From Candidatus Latescibacterota bacterium (GTDB lineage Bacteria; JAAXHH01): 6,192 nt of DNA. A program made the position numbers and the translations under genes. The notes under the pieces are model-generated. The model did no database searches. It was given only the letters and a program-made list of their open reading frames with translations, and was not told where the DNA came from. How positions within the stretch are numbered: the first letter of the stretch is position 1; each line of letters starts with the position of its first letter. The DNA lies in contig JAJECR010000320.1 in NCBI GenBank assembly GCA_022821935.1, positions 1 through 6,192 on the forward strand, in the 5' to 3' direction. This document shows positions 1-5,624 of this stretch, piece after piece.

Positions 1-411
1 CAAGCGGCCGGGGGCGTGGACGCGCTGTACTGCGCCTATTTCGACAGCCAGTACGAAGTGATCGAGACACTGCGGCCCGAGGTGATCGGCCACTTCGACC
101 TGGTCCGGATCTTCGATCCTGAATACCTGGCGCGCCTGGTCAAACCCGATATATGGAAACGAATCGTGCGCAACCTGGAAGCGATCCGGGACCTCGGATC
201 GATCATGGACTTCAATCTGGCCGCGTTAAAAAAAGGCCAGCCCGAGCCTTACATCTCCGGACCAGTACTCGAGCAGGCCCTTAAAATGGGAATTGACGTG
301 GTTCCCGGCGACGACTCCCACGGGGTAGGCAACATCGACCAGTTCTGGGACGAGGGTGTGCGCATCCTGCGAGAAGCGGGATGCGACCTGAACTGGAAAT
401 GTCCCGCGTGA
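1..411 (+). CDS. PHP-family histidinol-phosphatase-like protein, C-terminal part (5' end outside window)
   Basis: The reading frame is open from base 1 and ends at TGA 409-411, so about 136 residues of the C-terminal part are visible; the GTG at 16 is an internal codon, not a start. What is seen: a GHFD-L-V-R motif at nt 88-108, a DFNLAALKKGQPEPY stretch starting at nt 208, and a P-G-D-D-S-H-G motif at nt 304-324. Known of the family: this order (GHxD, then E-x-N-x-[AS]-[AL]-x-K-G-x-x-EPYP, then SDDSHG) is typical of PHP-fold histidinol phosphatases of the HisK/HIS2 type, whose His/Asp residues bind catalytic metals. These enzymes remove phosphate from L-histidinol phosphate in histidine biosynthesis in the cytoplasm. 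The central motif differs slightly (DFNLAAL where EINTAAL-like is usual; PYIS where PYP is usual), so another PHP phosphoesterase activity is possible. The family call is firm and the exact substrate moderate. No other histidine gene is visible nearby. Confidence 0.82.
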   Translation, partial: QAAGGVDALYCAYFDSQYEVIETLRPEVIGHFDLVRIFDPEYLARLVKPDIWKRIVRNLEAIRDLGSIMDFNLAALKKGQPEPYISGPVLEQALKMGIDVVPGDDSHGVGNIDQFWDEGVRILREAGCDLNWKCPA

Positions 412-508
412 CGGAGTTAGTCCCCGCCCGGAGCGGAAATCCATCCAGCGGCCGCCAATCAGCGCTTTCAGTTTGCCTGATAACGCTAAGTATGGACGGG
501 ATTTCAGC

Positions 509-2086
509 CTAGTACCTTCTCTCCCAAGGACCCACAGGCACCTCGATCAGGGTCGGGGCGTCCGCTGACACGGCTTCGCTGACAGCGGCTTCCAACTGTG
601 CTGCGTCCTCGGTCAGAACCCCCCTCGCGCCATAGGCTTCGGCCAGCTTGACGAAATCGGGATTGTGGAGCTCGGTGCCGATGACGTGGCCGTTGAATTC
701 CTCCACCTGGGCCCGCCATACGTTACCGTAGGCGTTGTCGTTGAACACCACCGTTATGACGTTTACGCCGTACTTCACGGCCGTGGCGAGTTCCTGGAGG
801 TTGTAGAGGATGCCGCCGTCGCCGGAGACTACGACGACCGCGCGGTCGGGCTGCCCGATCTTGAGTCCGATTCCGACGGGAAACACGCTGCCCAGCGTGC
901 CGTGGTGGGAGGAAGTCTGGTATCCTCTGGGGGACTGGGCATGGTAGTAGTTCCGGCTGTAATACCCCATCTGGTTCATGCCGCCCACGAGGATCCCGTC
1001 GTCCGGGATGGCCGCCCGCATGGCGTCCATGAAGGCGCCCTGGGGCTGGAGCTGCTCCGCGGGGCCGAACCGGTGGGTATTGATCGACTGGATATCCTCG
1101 GTCACGTTGGGCCGGGGTGAGGACTGATCGGTCAGGCTGTTGTACAGGACTTCCAGGCTCGACGGGGCGTCGCCCAGGATGCCGTGGGTATGGCCGCTGT
1201 CCTGGCCGATCTCGTCGGGATCGTTGTCGATCCTGATCACCGTCTGTCCATCCAGACGCGCACTCATGTCGGTCGCCGTGCCCACGGCCAGGATCACGTC
1301 GCATGCGTCCACACGGTCCTTCAGCGGCTTGAACCGCGACTCGAACATCCCCAGTGAGAGCGGATGGCGGGCCGGCAGGATGCCCTTCCCGCTGCGGCTG
1401 CTGACGACGGGGCTGCCCAGGTGCTCGGCGATTTTCCTGACTGCCGGCGCGCCTTCCGACGCCCCGACGCCCACCCAGATCAGCGGATGCTTCGCCTCGG
1501 CGAGCAGCCTGGCCGCGCGCTCAAGCTGGTCTGTGTCGCCCGCGGCAGGAGAAAAGGACTCGGCTTCCAGCAACTGCACCTCTTCCTCGGCCCGAAAAAC
1601 GTCGGGTCCTACTTCCAGGATCACCGGCCGCTTACGGGGCGTATTGAGCTGGCGGAAGGCTTCGCGGACCAGGCCGGGGATTTCCGCGGGAGAATCAGCC
1701 CGCCCCGCCCACTTCGAATAGGCTCCGTAGTCGCCCAGGCTGTCGTGCCTGGGTCTGCCGGGGATGGACACGCCGTGGTGGTCTCCCGTGATCAGCAGTA
1801 CGGGCGACGACTGGGCGAAGGCGGTGGCCAGTCCGGCCGTGGTGTTGAAGAAACCGGGGCCCTCGACCGCGATGCCCACGCCCGGTTTGCCGCTCACGCG
1901 GGCGTACCCGTCGGCCATATAACTGATCGCCTGCTCGTTGCGGGTCGTGACGTACCGCATGCCCTCCTGCTGGTAGATCGCGTCGATGGCTTCGTATTGA
2001 CCGGCGCCCGGCAAGCCAAAAACAACCTCCACGCCATTGGGATGGAGGGACCGGACAAGGGCCTCGCCACCGTTCATTCTTGGCAT
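509..2086 (-). CDS. ThDP-dependent enzyme, acetolactate synthase / benzoylformate decarboxylase-like
   Basis: A 525-residue protein, close to the normal 530-600 of the family, with the usual three domains. Residues 1-170 form the pyrimidine-binding domain, with the conserved activating glutamate E51 in T-R-N-E-Q and the G-P-G-F-F-N-T-T-A-G-L stretch at 76-86. Residues about 185-320 are the central Rossmann-like domain. Residues about 345-525 form the pyrophosphate-binding domain, with the GDGG motif at 422-425 and the N-D-N at 449-451 that closes the GDG-(X)~25-NN Mg/ThDP motif. Members cleave or join carbon-carbon bonds next to a keto group (2-oxo-acid decarboxylation, acetolactate formation). 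The sequence resembles generic 'ThDP-binding protein' members rather than biosynthetic IlvB: no small regulatory subunit gene is adjacent and the QHE segment of acetohydroxyacid synthase reads RNE. The start is supported by AGGAG six bases upstream. It lies 30 nt behind the permease gene and is probably co-transcribed with it, which suggests an imported amino or 2-oxo acid substrate (inference). Confidence 0.9.
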   Translation of the reverse strand: MPRMNGGEALVRSLHPNGVEVVFGLPGAGQYEAIDAIYQQEGMRYVTTRNEQAISYMADGYARVSGKPGVGIAVEGPGFFNTTAGLATAFAQSSPVLLITGDHHGVSIPGRPRHDSLGDYGAYSKWAGRADSPAEIPGLVREAFRQLNTPRKRPVILEVGPDVFRAEEEVQLLEAESFSPAAGDTDQLERAARLLAEAKHPLIWVGVGASEGAPAVRKIAEHLGSPVVSSRSGKGILPARHPLSLGMFESRFKPLKDRVDACDVILAVGTATDMSARLDGQTVIRIDNDPDEIGQDSGHTHGILGDAPSSLEVLYNSLTDQSSPRPNVTEDIQSINTHRFGPAEQLQPQGAFMDAMRAAIPDDGILVGGMNQMGYYSRNYYHAQSPRGYQTSSHHGTLGSVFPVGIGLKIGQPDRAVVVVSGDGGILYNLQELATAVKYGVNVITVVFNDNAYGNVWRAQVEEFNGHVIGTELHNPDFVKLAEAYGARGVLTEDAAQLEAAVSEAVSADAPTLIEVPVGPWERRY

Positions 2087-2092
2087 CTGAAA

Positions 2093-2097
2093 CTCCT
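2093..2097 (-). promoter_or_regulatory. Shine-Dalgarno site of the ThDP enzyme gene
   Basis: AGGAG on the minus strand with a six-base spacer to the ATG at 2086-2084. A second AGGAG lies 10 bases further upstream (2103-2107 region), too far to serve this ATG. The site supports the chosen start over the in-frame ATG three codons later. Confidence 0.8.
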
Positions 2098-2116
2098 CTA
2101 CTCCTGGAACTGAAAT

Positions 2117-3517
2117 TTAGTTACTGGCCAAACGGCCGCGGAACCACAGCAGGTAGACCGGCACGCCGAGAAGCAGGACGATAATCCCGGGCAGTGCTTC
2201 GGAGAAACTGAATACGACCGTCGATACGATGTATCCGAGGGAAACGACGATAAAGAACAGCGGCGTGACAGGGTATCCCCACACCTTGAATGGCCGGGGC
2301 TCGTCGGGATACTTGCGACGAAGGATGAACACGGCGACCACGCTCAATACATAGAAGACGAAGAGCACGTACATCACGGCCAGGACGATTTCCATGAAGT
2401 TGCCGACGAGGCTCCAGACCATACCCCAGATCGTCAGCGTCGCGATCGTGCGCGAGGGCGTGCGGAACCGGGGGTGCACGCGGGTGAACCAGCTGAAGAA
2501 CAGACGTTCCCTGGCCATGCCGTAGGCGATGCGCGGCATGTAGATGATGTTGGCGTTGAGCGTCCCGAAGGTCGCCACCATGACCGCCAGCGCGGTCAGC
2601 GAACCGCCGACCGGTCCGATCAGCCGTTCCGCCACTTCGGCGGCAATGCGTTCCGATGCCGCGATCTCATCGATGTCCATGACGTAGAGGTAGGCCCAGT
2701 TCACCGCCAGGTAGACCAGCATGCACAGGCTCAGGCCGATGATGATGGCCAGGGGCAGCACCCGCCGGGGATCTTTCACCTCGCCTGCCACGTTGTTCGT
2801 GTTGTACCAGCCGTTGTAGGAAAACAGGATCCCCACCATGGCGAAACCAAGCGCGCCGAAGAGGTTCATCTCCCGTTCGGCCGCCGATGCCTGGGTAAAG
2901 TGTTCCGCCGATCCGCCCACAATCACGGCCAGGATGACCAGGCCCAGCAGGGCGGCGACCTTGGCGAAGGTAGACAGGTTTGAGATCAGGCCGCCGAACC
3001 GCACGCCCATGTAGTTCACGGCGCCAAGCAAGCCCAGTACGGCGAAGATTGCTAGATGCTGCGTCGACACCAGCACCGGACCCATTTCGACCAGCACGTT
3101 CTCCATCGAGACCCCCGGGACGAAATACCCCAGGTAGCTCGAGAATATCATGGCGACGGCGGCCAGCGCGCCGGGACAGATCACGGCGGTTTCGGTCCAG
3201 CCGTACAGAAAGGAAACAAAAGGAGGATAGGATTCCCGGAGGTATACGATAATGCCGCCCGTGCGAGGCATCATGGCGCCCAGTTCGGCGAAGCAAAGGG
3301 CGCCTGAGAAGCAGAGCAGCCCGCCGATTACCCAGACCAGCAGGAAGAGTTCGGGAGAACCCAGCACGGCCGCGATGCCGGCGGGCGCGCCGAATATGCC
3401 GGATCCGATGATGCCGCCGACGATGATCGTCGTGGCCGCGACCAGCCCGAGATCGCGGGCGAATTCGGTCTCGAGCTGAAATCGACTTCCGGCGCGCTCC
3501 CGTACTTGTTCAGCCAT
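2117..3517 (-). CDS. APC-superfamily amino acid permease (LAT-like)
   Basis: A 466-residue hydrophobic protein with about 12 predicted membrane segments (approximate spans 25-43, 57-77, 103-131, 155-171, 185-202, 220-240, 255-275, 305-325, 358-376, 378-400, 417-437, 441-460), the normal size and topology of APC transporters. The first segment contains G-S-G-I-F-G (38-43), the broken-helix substrate-binding motif of the superfamily. Segment 6 and the following loop read F-S-Y-N-G-W-Y-N (232-239), then N-V-A-G-E-V-K-D-P-R-R-V-L-P (242-255), the pattern of the L-amino-acid transporter (LAT) branch. E-L-G-A-M-M-P-R-T-G-G after segment 2 (78-88) is also family-typical. It should act in the inner membrane, importing or exchanging an amino acid; the substrate cannot be read from sequence. 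The start is fixed by GGAGGAG just upstream. It is first in a likely two-gene operon with the ThDP enzyme and is transcribed away from the P-loop gene across a 236-nt gap. Confidence 0.93.
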   Translation of the reverse strand: MAEQVRERAGSRFQLETEFARDLGLVAATTIIVGGIIGSGIFGAPAGIAAVLGSPELFLLVWVIGGLLCFSGALCFAELGAMMPRTGGIIVYLRESYPPFVSFLYGWTETAVICPGALAAVAMIFSSYLGYFVPGVSMENVLVEMGPVLVSTQHLAIFAVLGLLGAVNYMGVRFGGLISNLSTFAKVAALLGLVILAVIVGGSAEHFTQASAAEREMNLFGALGFAMVGILFSYNGWYNTNNVAGEVKDPRRVLPLAIIIGLSLCMLVYLAVNWAYLYVMDIDEIAASERIAAEVAERLIGPVGGSLTALAVMVATFGTLNANIIYMPRIAYGMARERLFFSWFTRVHPRFRTPSRTIATLTIWGMVWSLVGNFMEIVLAVMYVLFVFYVLSVVAVFILRRKYPDEPRPFKVWGYPVTPLFFIVVSLGYIVSTVVFSFSEALPGIIVLLLGVPVYLLWFRGRLASN

Positions 3518-3521
3518 GCCG

Positions 3522-3528
3522 CTCCTCC
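3522..3528 (-). promoter_or_regulatory. Shine-Dalgarno site of the permease gene
   Basis: GGAGGAG on the minus strand, four bases (six from the GGAGG core) before the ATG at 3517-3515. It is a strong site and confirms the chosen start. Confidence 0.85.
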
Positions 3529-3578
3529 GATGCCTTCATGAACTACAGATTGCTTGTCTTTGAAATAGGGAAGAACCT

Positions 3579-3608
3579 AATACATACTGGAAGCAGGATG
3601 ATCGTCAA
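3579..3608 (-). promoter_or_regulatory. Candidate sigma-70 promoter for the permease operon
   Basis: On the minus strand TTGACG (3608-3603) matches the -35 consensus at five of six positions. An 18-base spacer leads to TGTATT (3584-3579), four of six for the -10; a 16-base alternative, TATGTA (3586-3581), matches less well. Transcription would begin near 3572, giving a leader of about 55 nt before the permease ATG. The -10 is imperfect, so this is a candidate only. Confidence 0.4.
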
Positions 3609-3635
3609 GGACAATATACCCCGCGTACATCCCGT

Positions 3636-3664
3636 TTGACAGGACGGCGCCGTATCAGTATATT
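3636..3664 (+). promoter_or_regulatory. Near-consensus sigma-70 promoter for the P-loop gene
   Basis: TTGACA (3636-3641) is a perfect -35 hexamer. It is followed by a spacer of exactly 17 bases and TATATT (3659-3664), a five-of-six -10. The expected start site is near 3671, giving a leader of about 83 nt before the ATG at 3754. This is the best promoter in the window and lies in the only divergent gap, where a promoter is expected. Confidence 0.72.
3644..3653. promoter_or_regulatory. 10-bp palindrome in the promoter spacer (possible operator)
   Basis: ACGGCGCCGT is a perfect 10-bp inverted repeat lying between the -35 and -10 of the rightward promoter. A protein bound there would compete directly with RNA polymerase. 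No regulator gene is in the window, and a 10-bp palindrome in GC-rich DNA can arise by chance, so an operator role is only a suggestion. Confidence 0.3.
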
Positions 3665-3720
3665 CGGCCCGGTTTCCGTCAACGACCGGGTCGCCGGGTT
3701 CGCTCCCGAATCCACCGGTC
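3665..3720 (+). other. Inverted repeats around the start site and in the leader of the P-loop gene
   Basis: Three complementary segments overlap. (a) 3665-3673 pairs with 3685-3693 (nine pairs, one G-T), straddling the predicted start site. (b) 3696-3702 (GGGTTCG) pairs with 3707-3713 (CGAATCC), seven pairs with one G-U around the tetraloop CTCC. (c) GACCGG (3684-3689) pairs with CCGGTC (3715-3720), enclosing hairpin (b). Structures (a) and (c) share 3685-3689 and exclude each other. If transcription starts near 3671, the RNA would contain (c)+(b) but only part of (a). No U-run follows, so this is not a terminator. Whether it has a regulatory role is unknown. Confidence 0.4.
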
Positions 3721-3753
3721 CAGCATCCATTTCTTCCACAGTCCGGATCTGAA

Positions 3754-4335
3754 ATGCACCTCATCGTCGCCATCGTGGGCATGACCGGATCGGGCAAGTC
3801 GACGGCCGCGGAATGCCTGGTCGCCCGGGGTTGGCGTCATATCCGTTTCGGCCAGGTGACCATCGACCGGCTCAGGGAAGAAGGCCGGGAAATCAATCCG
3901 GAGAATGAAAAGCAGATGCGGGAACAGTTGCGGCGCGACCACGGCATGGGCGCCTTCGCCCTGCTTTCCCTTCCCGCCATCGAGGAAGGCCTGCAGTACG
4001 GTCACGTCGTGATCGACGGCATGTATTCCTGGTCTGAGCAGAAGATCCTGAAGGAAGCCTACGGCGAGCGCATCCACGTGGTGGCCGTCGTCTCCTCGCC
4101 GAAGACCCGCTACAGCCGCCTGGAAAACCGGGTGCACGACGCCCGGAAAGACCCCCAGTTCCGGATGCGGCCCCTCTCGGCGGAGGAGGCGCGTAGGCGG
4201 GACCACGCGGAGATCGAGAACATCGAAAAGGGCGGTCCCATCGCCATGGCGGATTTCACCGTCGTAAACGAATCGGCCCCGCAAGACATGATCGACGCGT
4301 TACTGGCCTACGTGCAGCGCGTCACCCGAACGTAG
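3754..4335 (+). CDS. Small P-loop kinase-like protein (UPF0200 / dephospho-CoA-kinase-like)
   Basis: A 193-residue protein that starts almost directly with a Walker A P-loop, G-M-T-G-S-G-K-S-T (9-17), on a first beta strand (LIVAIV, 3-8). Other visible landmarks are V-V-I-D-G-M (85-90, the strand-D-G of nucleotide and nucleoside kinases), an Arg-rich lid-like stretch (119-149) and R-D-H-A-E-I-E-N-I-E-K-G-G-P-I at 149-163, followed by A-D-F-T-V-V-N-E-S (165-173). From memory, the R-D-x-x-E, G-I/G-P-I, A-D-[YF]-x-[IV]-x-N order is that of the UPF0200 group of P-loop proteins (well known in archaea), related to dephospho-CoA and adenylate kinases. A small-molecule kinase activity is inferred and no substrate can be named. 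The P-loop position supports this ATG even though the ribosome site is poor (only GGA at 3745-3747). It has its own strong promoter and a structured leader, diverges from the permease, and converges on the Gfo/Idh gene. Confidence 0.8.
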   Translation: MHLIVAIVGMTGSGKSTAAECLVARGWRHIRFGQVTIDRLREEGREINPENEKQMREQLRRDHGMGAFALLSLPAIEEGLQYGHVVIDGMYSWSEQKILKEAYGERIHVVAVVSSPKTRYSRLENRVHDARKDPQFRMRPLSAEEARRRDHAEIENIEKGGPIAMADFTVVNESAPQDMIDALLAYVQRVTRT

Positions 4336-4394
4336 CCGCGCTGCCCCCATTCAAACAAGACGGATTTCAGTTTCGGATCGAGCCATTGCGCGCG

Positions 4395-4474
4395 GGTTCA
4401 TCAGCGTCCGGGTTCATCAGAACGCAGGTTCATCAGCGCAAAGGTTCATCAGCGTCCGGGTTCGCAGGTTCGTG
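4395..4474. repeat. 16-bp tandem repeat array between convergent genes
   Basis: GGTTCATCAG recurs at 4395, 4411, 4427 and 4443, an exact 16-bp period. The six-base tails are CGTCCG, AACGCA, CGCAAA and CGTCCG, so units 1 and 4 are identical. A fifth, degenerate unit at 4459-4474 keeps only GGTTC and contains a further GGTTCG eight bases on. The period is not a multiple of three, and the array ends five bases before the stop codon of the Gfo/Idh gene, so it is noncoding. It resembles a minisatellite-type slippage array; no function is evident. Confidence 0.85.
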
Positions 4475-4479
4475 GTCGT

Positions 4480-5511
4480 CTACATCGGCAGGGCTATGGC
4501 CTTGCCTTCGGACATGCTGCGGGTCACCGCCTCGGTGAATTCCATGTACTTGATCCCGACGTCGAAGGGCGTGTGGGACACCTTTTCCAGCCCGCGGATG
4601 GCGTTTACAAATTCCTCTTCTACTCGCCATTCCCCGTGGTCTTCGGGTCGGATTTCGATTTCGGCCAAAGCGTCGTCCCCGCGTTGCGCGCCGTAAAGCT
4701 TGCTGTCGCCCATGCGGATCGTGCCCTCGCTTCCGTAGATCACGGCTTCGCTCTCATTGGCCAGGCCCTGTACGGTCGAGATCTTGACATAGGCCGACGC
4801 GCCGCAAATCAGGTCCATCACGATGTCGACATGCTCCGGCACCCGGACGGCGCGCATAACACCCGTCTCGGCGTCACGGCGCATCTTCGTGAAGGTCTTC
4901 CCCTGGGCGAAAACGGAGAGCGGACCCCCTACCCAGCGCCGCATCGCTTCGTACCAGATGCCCATGGTCATGATGTTCATGCCGCTGTAGTCGACGTTCT
5001 GCCGCCAGTGCATCGGGCCGTCCCGGTCGATGAAGTCGCTGCCGGACGAGCGGAGTTCCACGCTGAGTATGTCGCCCACGTATCCTTCCGCGATCAGGCG
5101 CTGGATGGTCTTGTCCGCCCACAGCGTCATGGGCGACGGCACGATCTGGGCGACCAGGTCCGGGTTGCTCTGGGCGGCGTCGTGCATGAGCTGGGCCTCT
5201 TCGAGGTTCATGGCCATGCGCGCCTCGCACAGAATGTGCTTCCCGTTTGCCAGGGCCGACAGGCTTGTGGCGCAGTGGAGGTAGGGCCAGGTGCCGACGA
5301 CGATGGCGTCGGTGTCTTCCGCTTCAATCAATTCGGACCACGTTTCGTAGATGGTCGGGATGCCGAACTGCTTTGCCACCCGCTCCGAGGAAGCCTGGCT
5401 GCGATTGCACACGCTGACGATCTTCACCCCATCGATGGCCTGGAGCTTCGGTATATGCATGGTCACGGTATTGGCGCCGGCACCGACCACGCCTACGCGG
5501 ATAGTATCCAT
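4480..5511 (-). CDS. Gfo/Idh/MocA-family protein with altered catalytic motif
   Basis: A 343-residue protein of typical family length. Residues 1-120 form the NAD(P)-binding Rossmann domain: strand IRVGVV (4-9), G-A-G-A-N-T (10-15), then C-N-R at 35-37 after the second strand, and W-P-Y-L-H (75-79). Residues about 125-335 form the alpha/beta C-terminal domain, including Y-G-S-E-G-T-I-R-M, usual in the family. Members normally oxidise or reduce sugars, inositols or related polyols with NAD(P). Here the usual E-K-P catalytic lysine motif reads E-A-R (96-98), and the usual D-x-G-x-H reads T-M-G-I-W (182-186), so lysine, aspartate and histidine are replaced by Arg, Thr and Trp. The flanking sequence is well conserved, so this looks like a distinct subfamily rather than decay. 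Reaction and substrate are unknown. The start is supported by AAGGGG six bases upstream. It follows the SGNH hydrolase gene on the same strand after 113 nt. Confidence 0.88.
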   Translation of the reverse strand: MDTIRVGVVGAGANTVTMHIPKLQAIDGVKIVSVCNRSQASSERVAKQFGIPTIYETWSELIEAEDTDAIVVGTWPYLHCATSLSALANGKHILCEARMAMNLEEAQLMHDAAQSNPDLVAQIVPSPMTLWADKTIQRLIAEGYVGDILSVELRSSGSDFIDRDGPMHWRQNVDYSGMNIMTMGIWYEAMRRWVGGPLSVFAQGKTFTKMRRDAETGVMRAVRVPEHVDIVMDLICGASAYVKISTVQGLANESEAVIYGSEGTIRMGDSKLYGAQRGDDALAEIEIRPEDHGEWRVEEEFVNAIRGLEKVSHTPFDVGIKYMEFTEAVTRSMSEGKAIALPM

Positions 5512-5517
5512 TTGTTA

Positions 5518-5522
5518 CCCCT
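5518..5522 (-). promoter_or_regulatory. Shine-Dalgarno site of the Gfo/Idh gene
   Basis: AGGGG on the minus strand, six bases (TAACAA) before the ATG at 5511-5509. It is less canonical than the other two sites but well spaced; an AGGA lies further upstream at about 5526-5529. Confidence 0.6.
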
Positions 5523-5565
5523 TTTTCCTGCTGGATGATGTGTCGATTTAAATTCGCTTCGTGCT

Positions 5566-5619
5566 TTGCCCGCCTGCCGGGTTTGGCCGACAACCGCACT
5601 TGCCCGCCTGCCGGGTTTG
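5566..5619. repeat. Duplicated 20-bp element, 34 bp apart
   Basis: The same 20 bases, beginning TTGCCCGCCTGCC and ending GGGTTTG, occur at 5566-5585 and 5600-5619 without mismatch, separated by 14 unrelated bases. Each copy contains CCCG-CCTGC-CGGG, able to form a short four-pair hairpin. The pair sits in the 113-nt gap between the stop of the SGNH gene and the start of the Gfo/Idh gene, so it would lie in the transcript if these are co-transcribed. There is no T-run, so it does not look like an intrinsic terminator. Confidence 0.8.
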
Positions 5620-5624
5620 CCCGT

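Noticed and set aside
16..18. GTG as the start of the first gene
   Set aside because: The frame is open to base 1 and a PHP protein needs its N-terminal metal-binding motifs, which lie upstream of the window.
412..508. Weak inverted repeats between the two convergent genes (ATCAG 458-462 / CTGAT 477-481; CCGC/GCGG near 423-435) as terminators
   Set aside because: Stems are only four or five pairs, one with a 14-base loop, and no T-run follows on either strand. A GCGGCCGC palindrome at 448-455 is ordinary in GC-rich DNA.
1364..2113. A 249-codon plus-strand open frame opposite the ThDP enzyme gene
   Set aside because: It lies wholly over a well-supported gene on the other strand, shows no family motif or ribosome site, and is a composition artefact.
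3679..4284. A 201-codon minus-strand open frame opposite the P-loop gene
   Set aside because: The plus strand encodes a Walker A protein with coherent motifs; the minus frame has none and would overlap the divergent promoter region.
4395..4474. The 16-bp tandem array as a CRISPR array
   Set aside because: Units are far too short, there are no spacers of consistent 25-40 bp length between repeats, and no cas gene is nearby.
4573..5538. A 321-codon plus-strand open frame opposite the Gfo/Idh gene
   Set aside because: It is antisense to a gene with clear domain motifs, its translation is His/Val/Arg-rich without recognisable motifs, and such long mirror frames are expected in high-GC coding DNA.
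5324..5599. A minus-strand open frame overlapping the start of the Gfo/Idh gene, possible small upstream gene
   Set aside because: It overlaps the first 188 bases of the Gfo/Idh gene out of frame, has an Arg-rich composition typical of a shifted frame, and has no convincing ribosome site.
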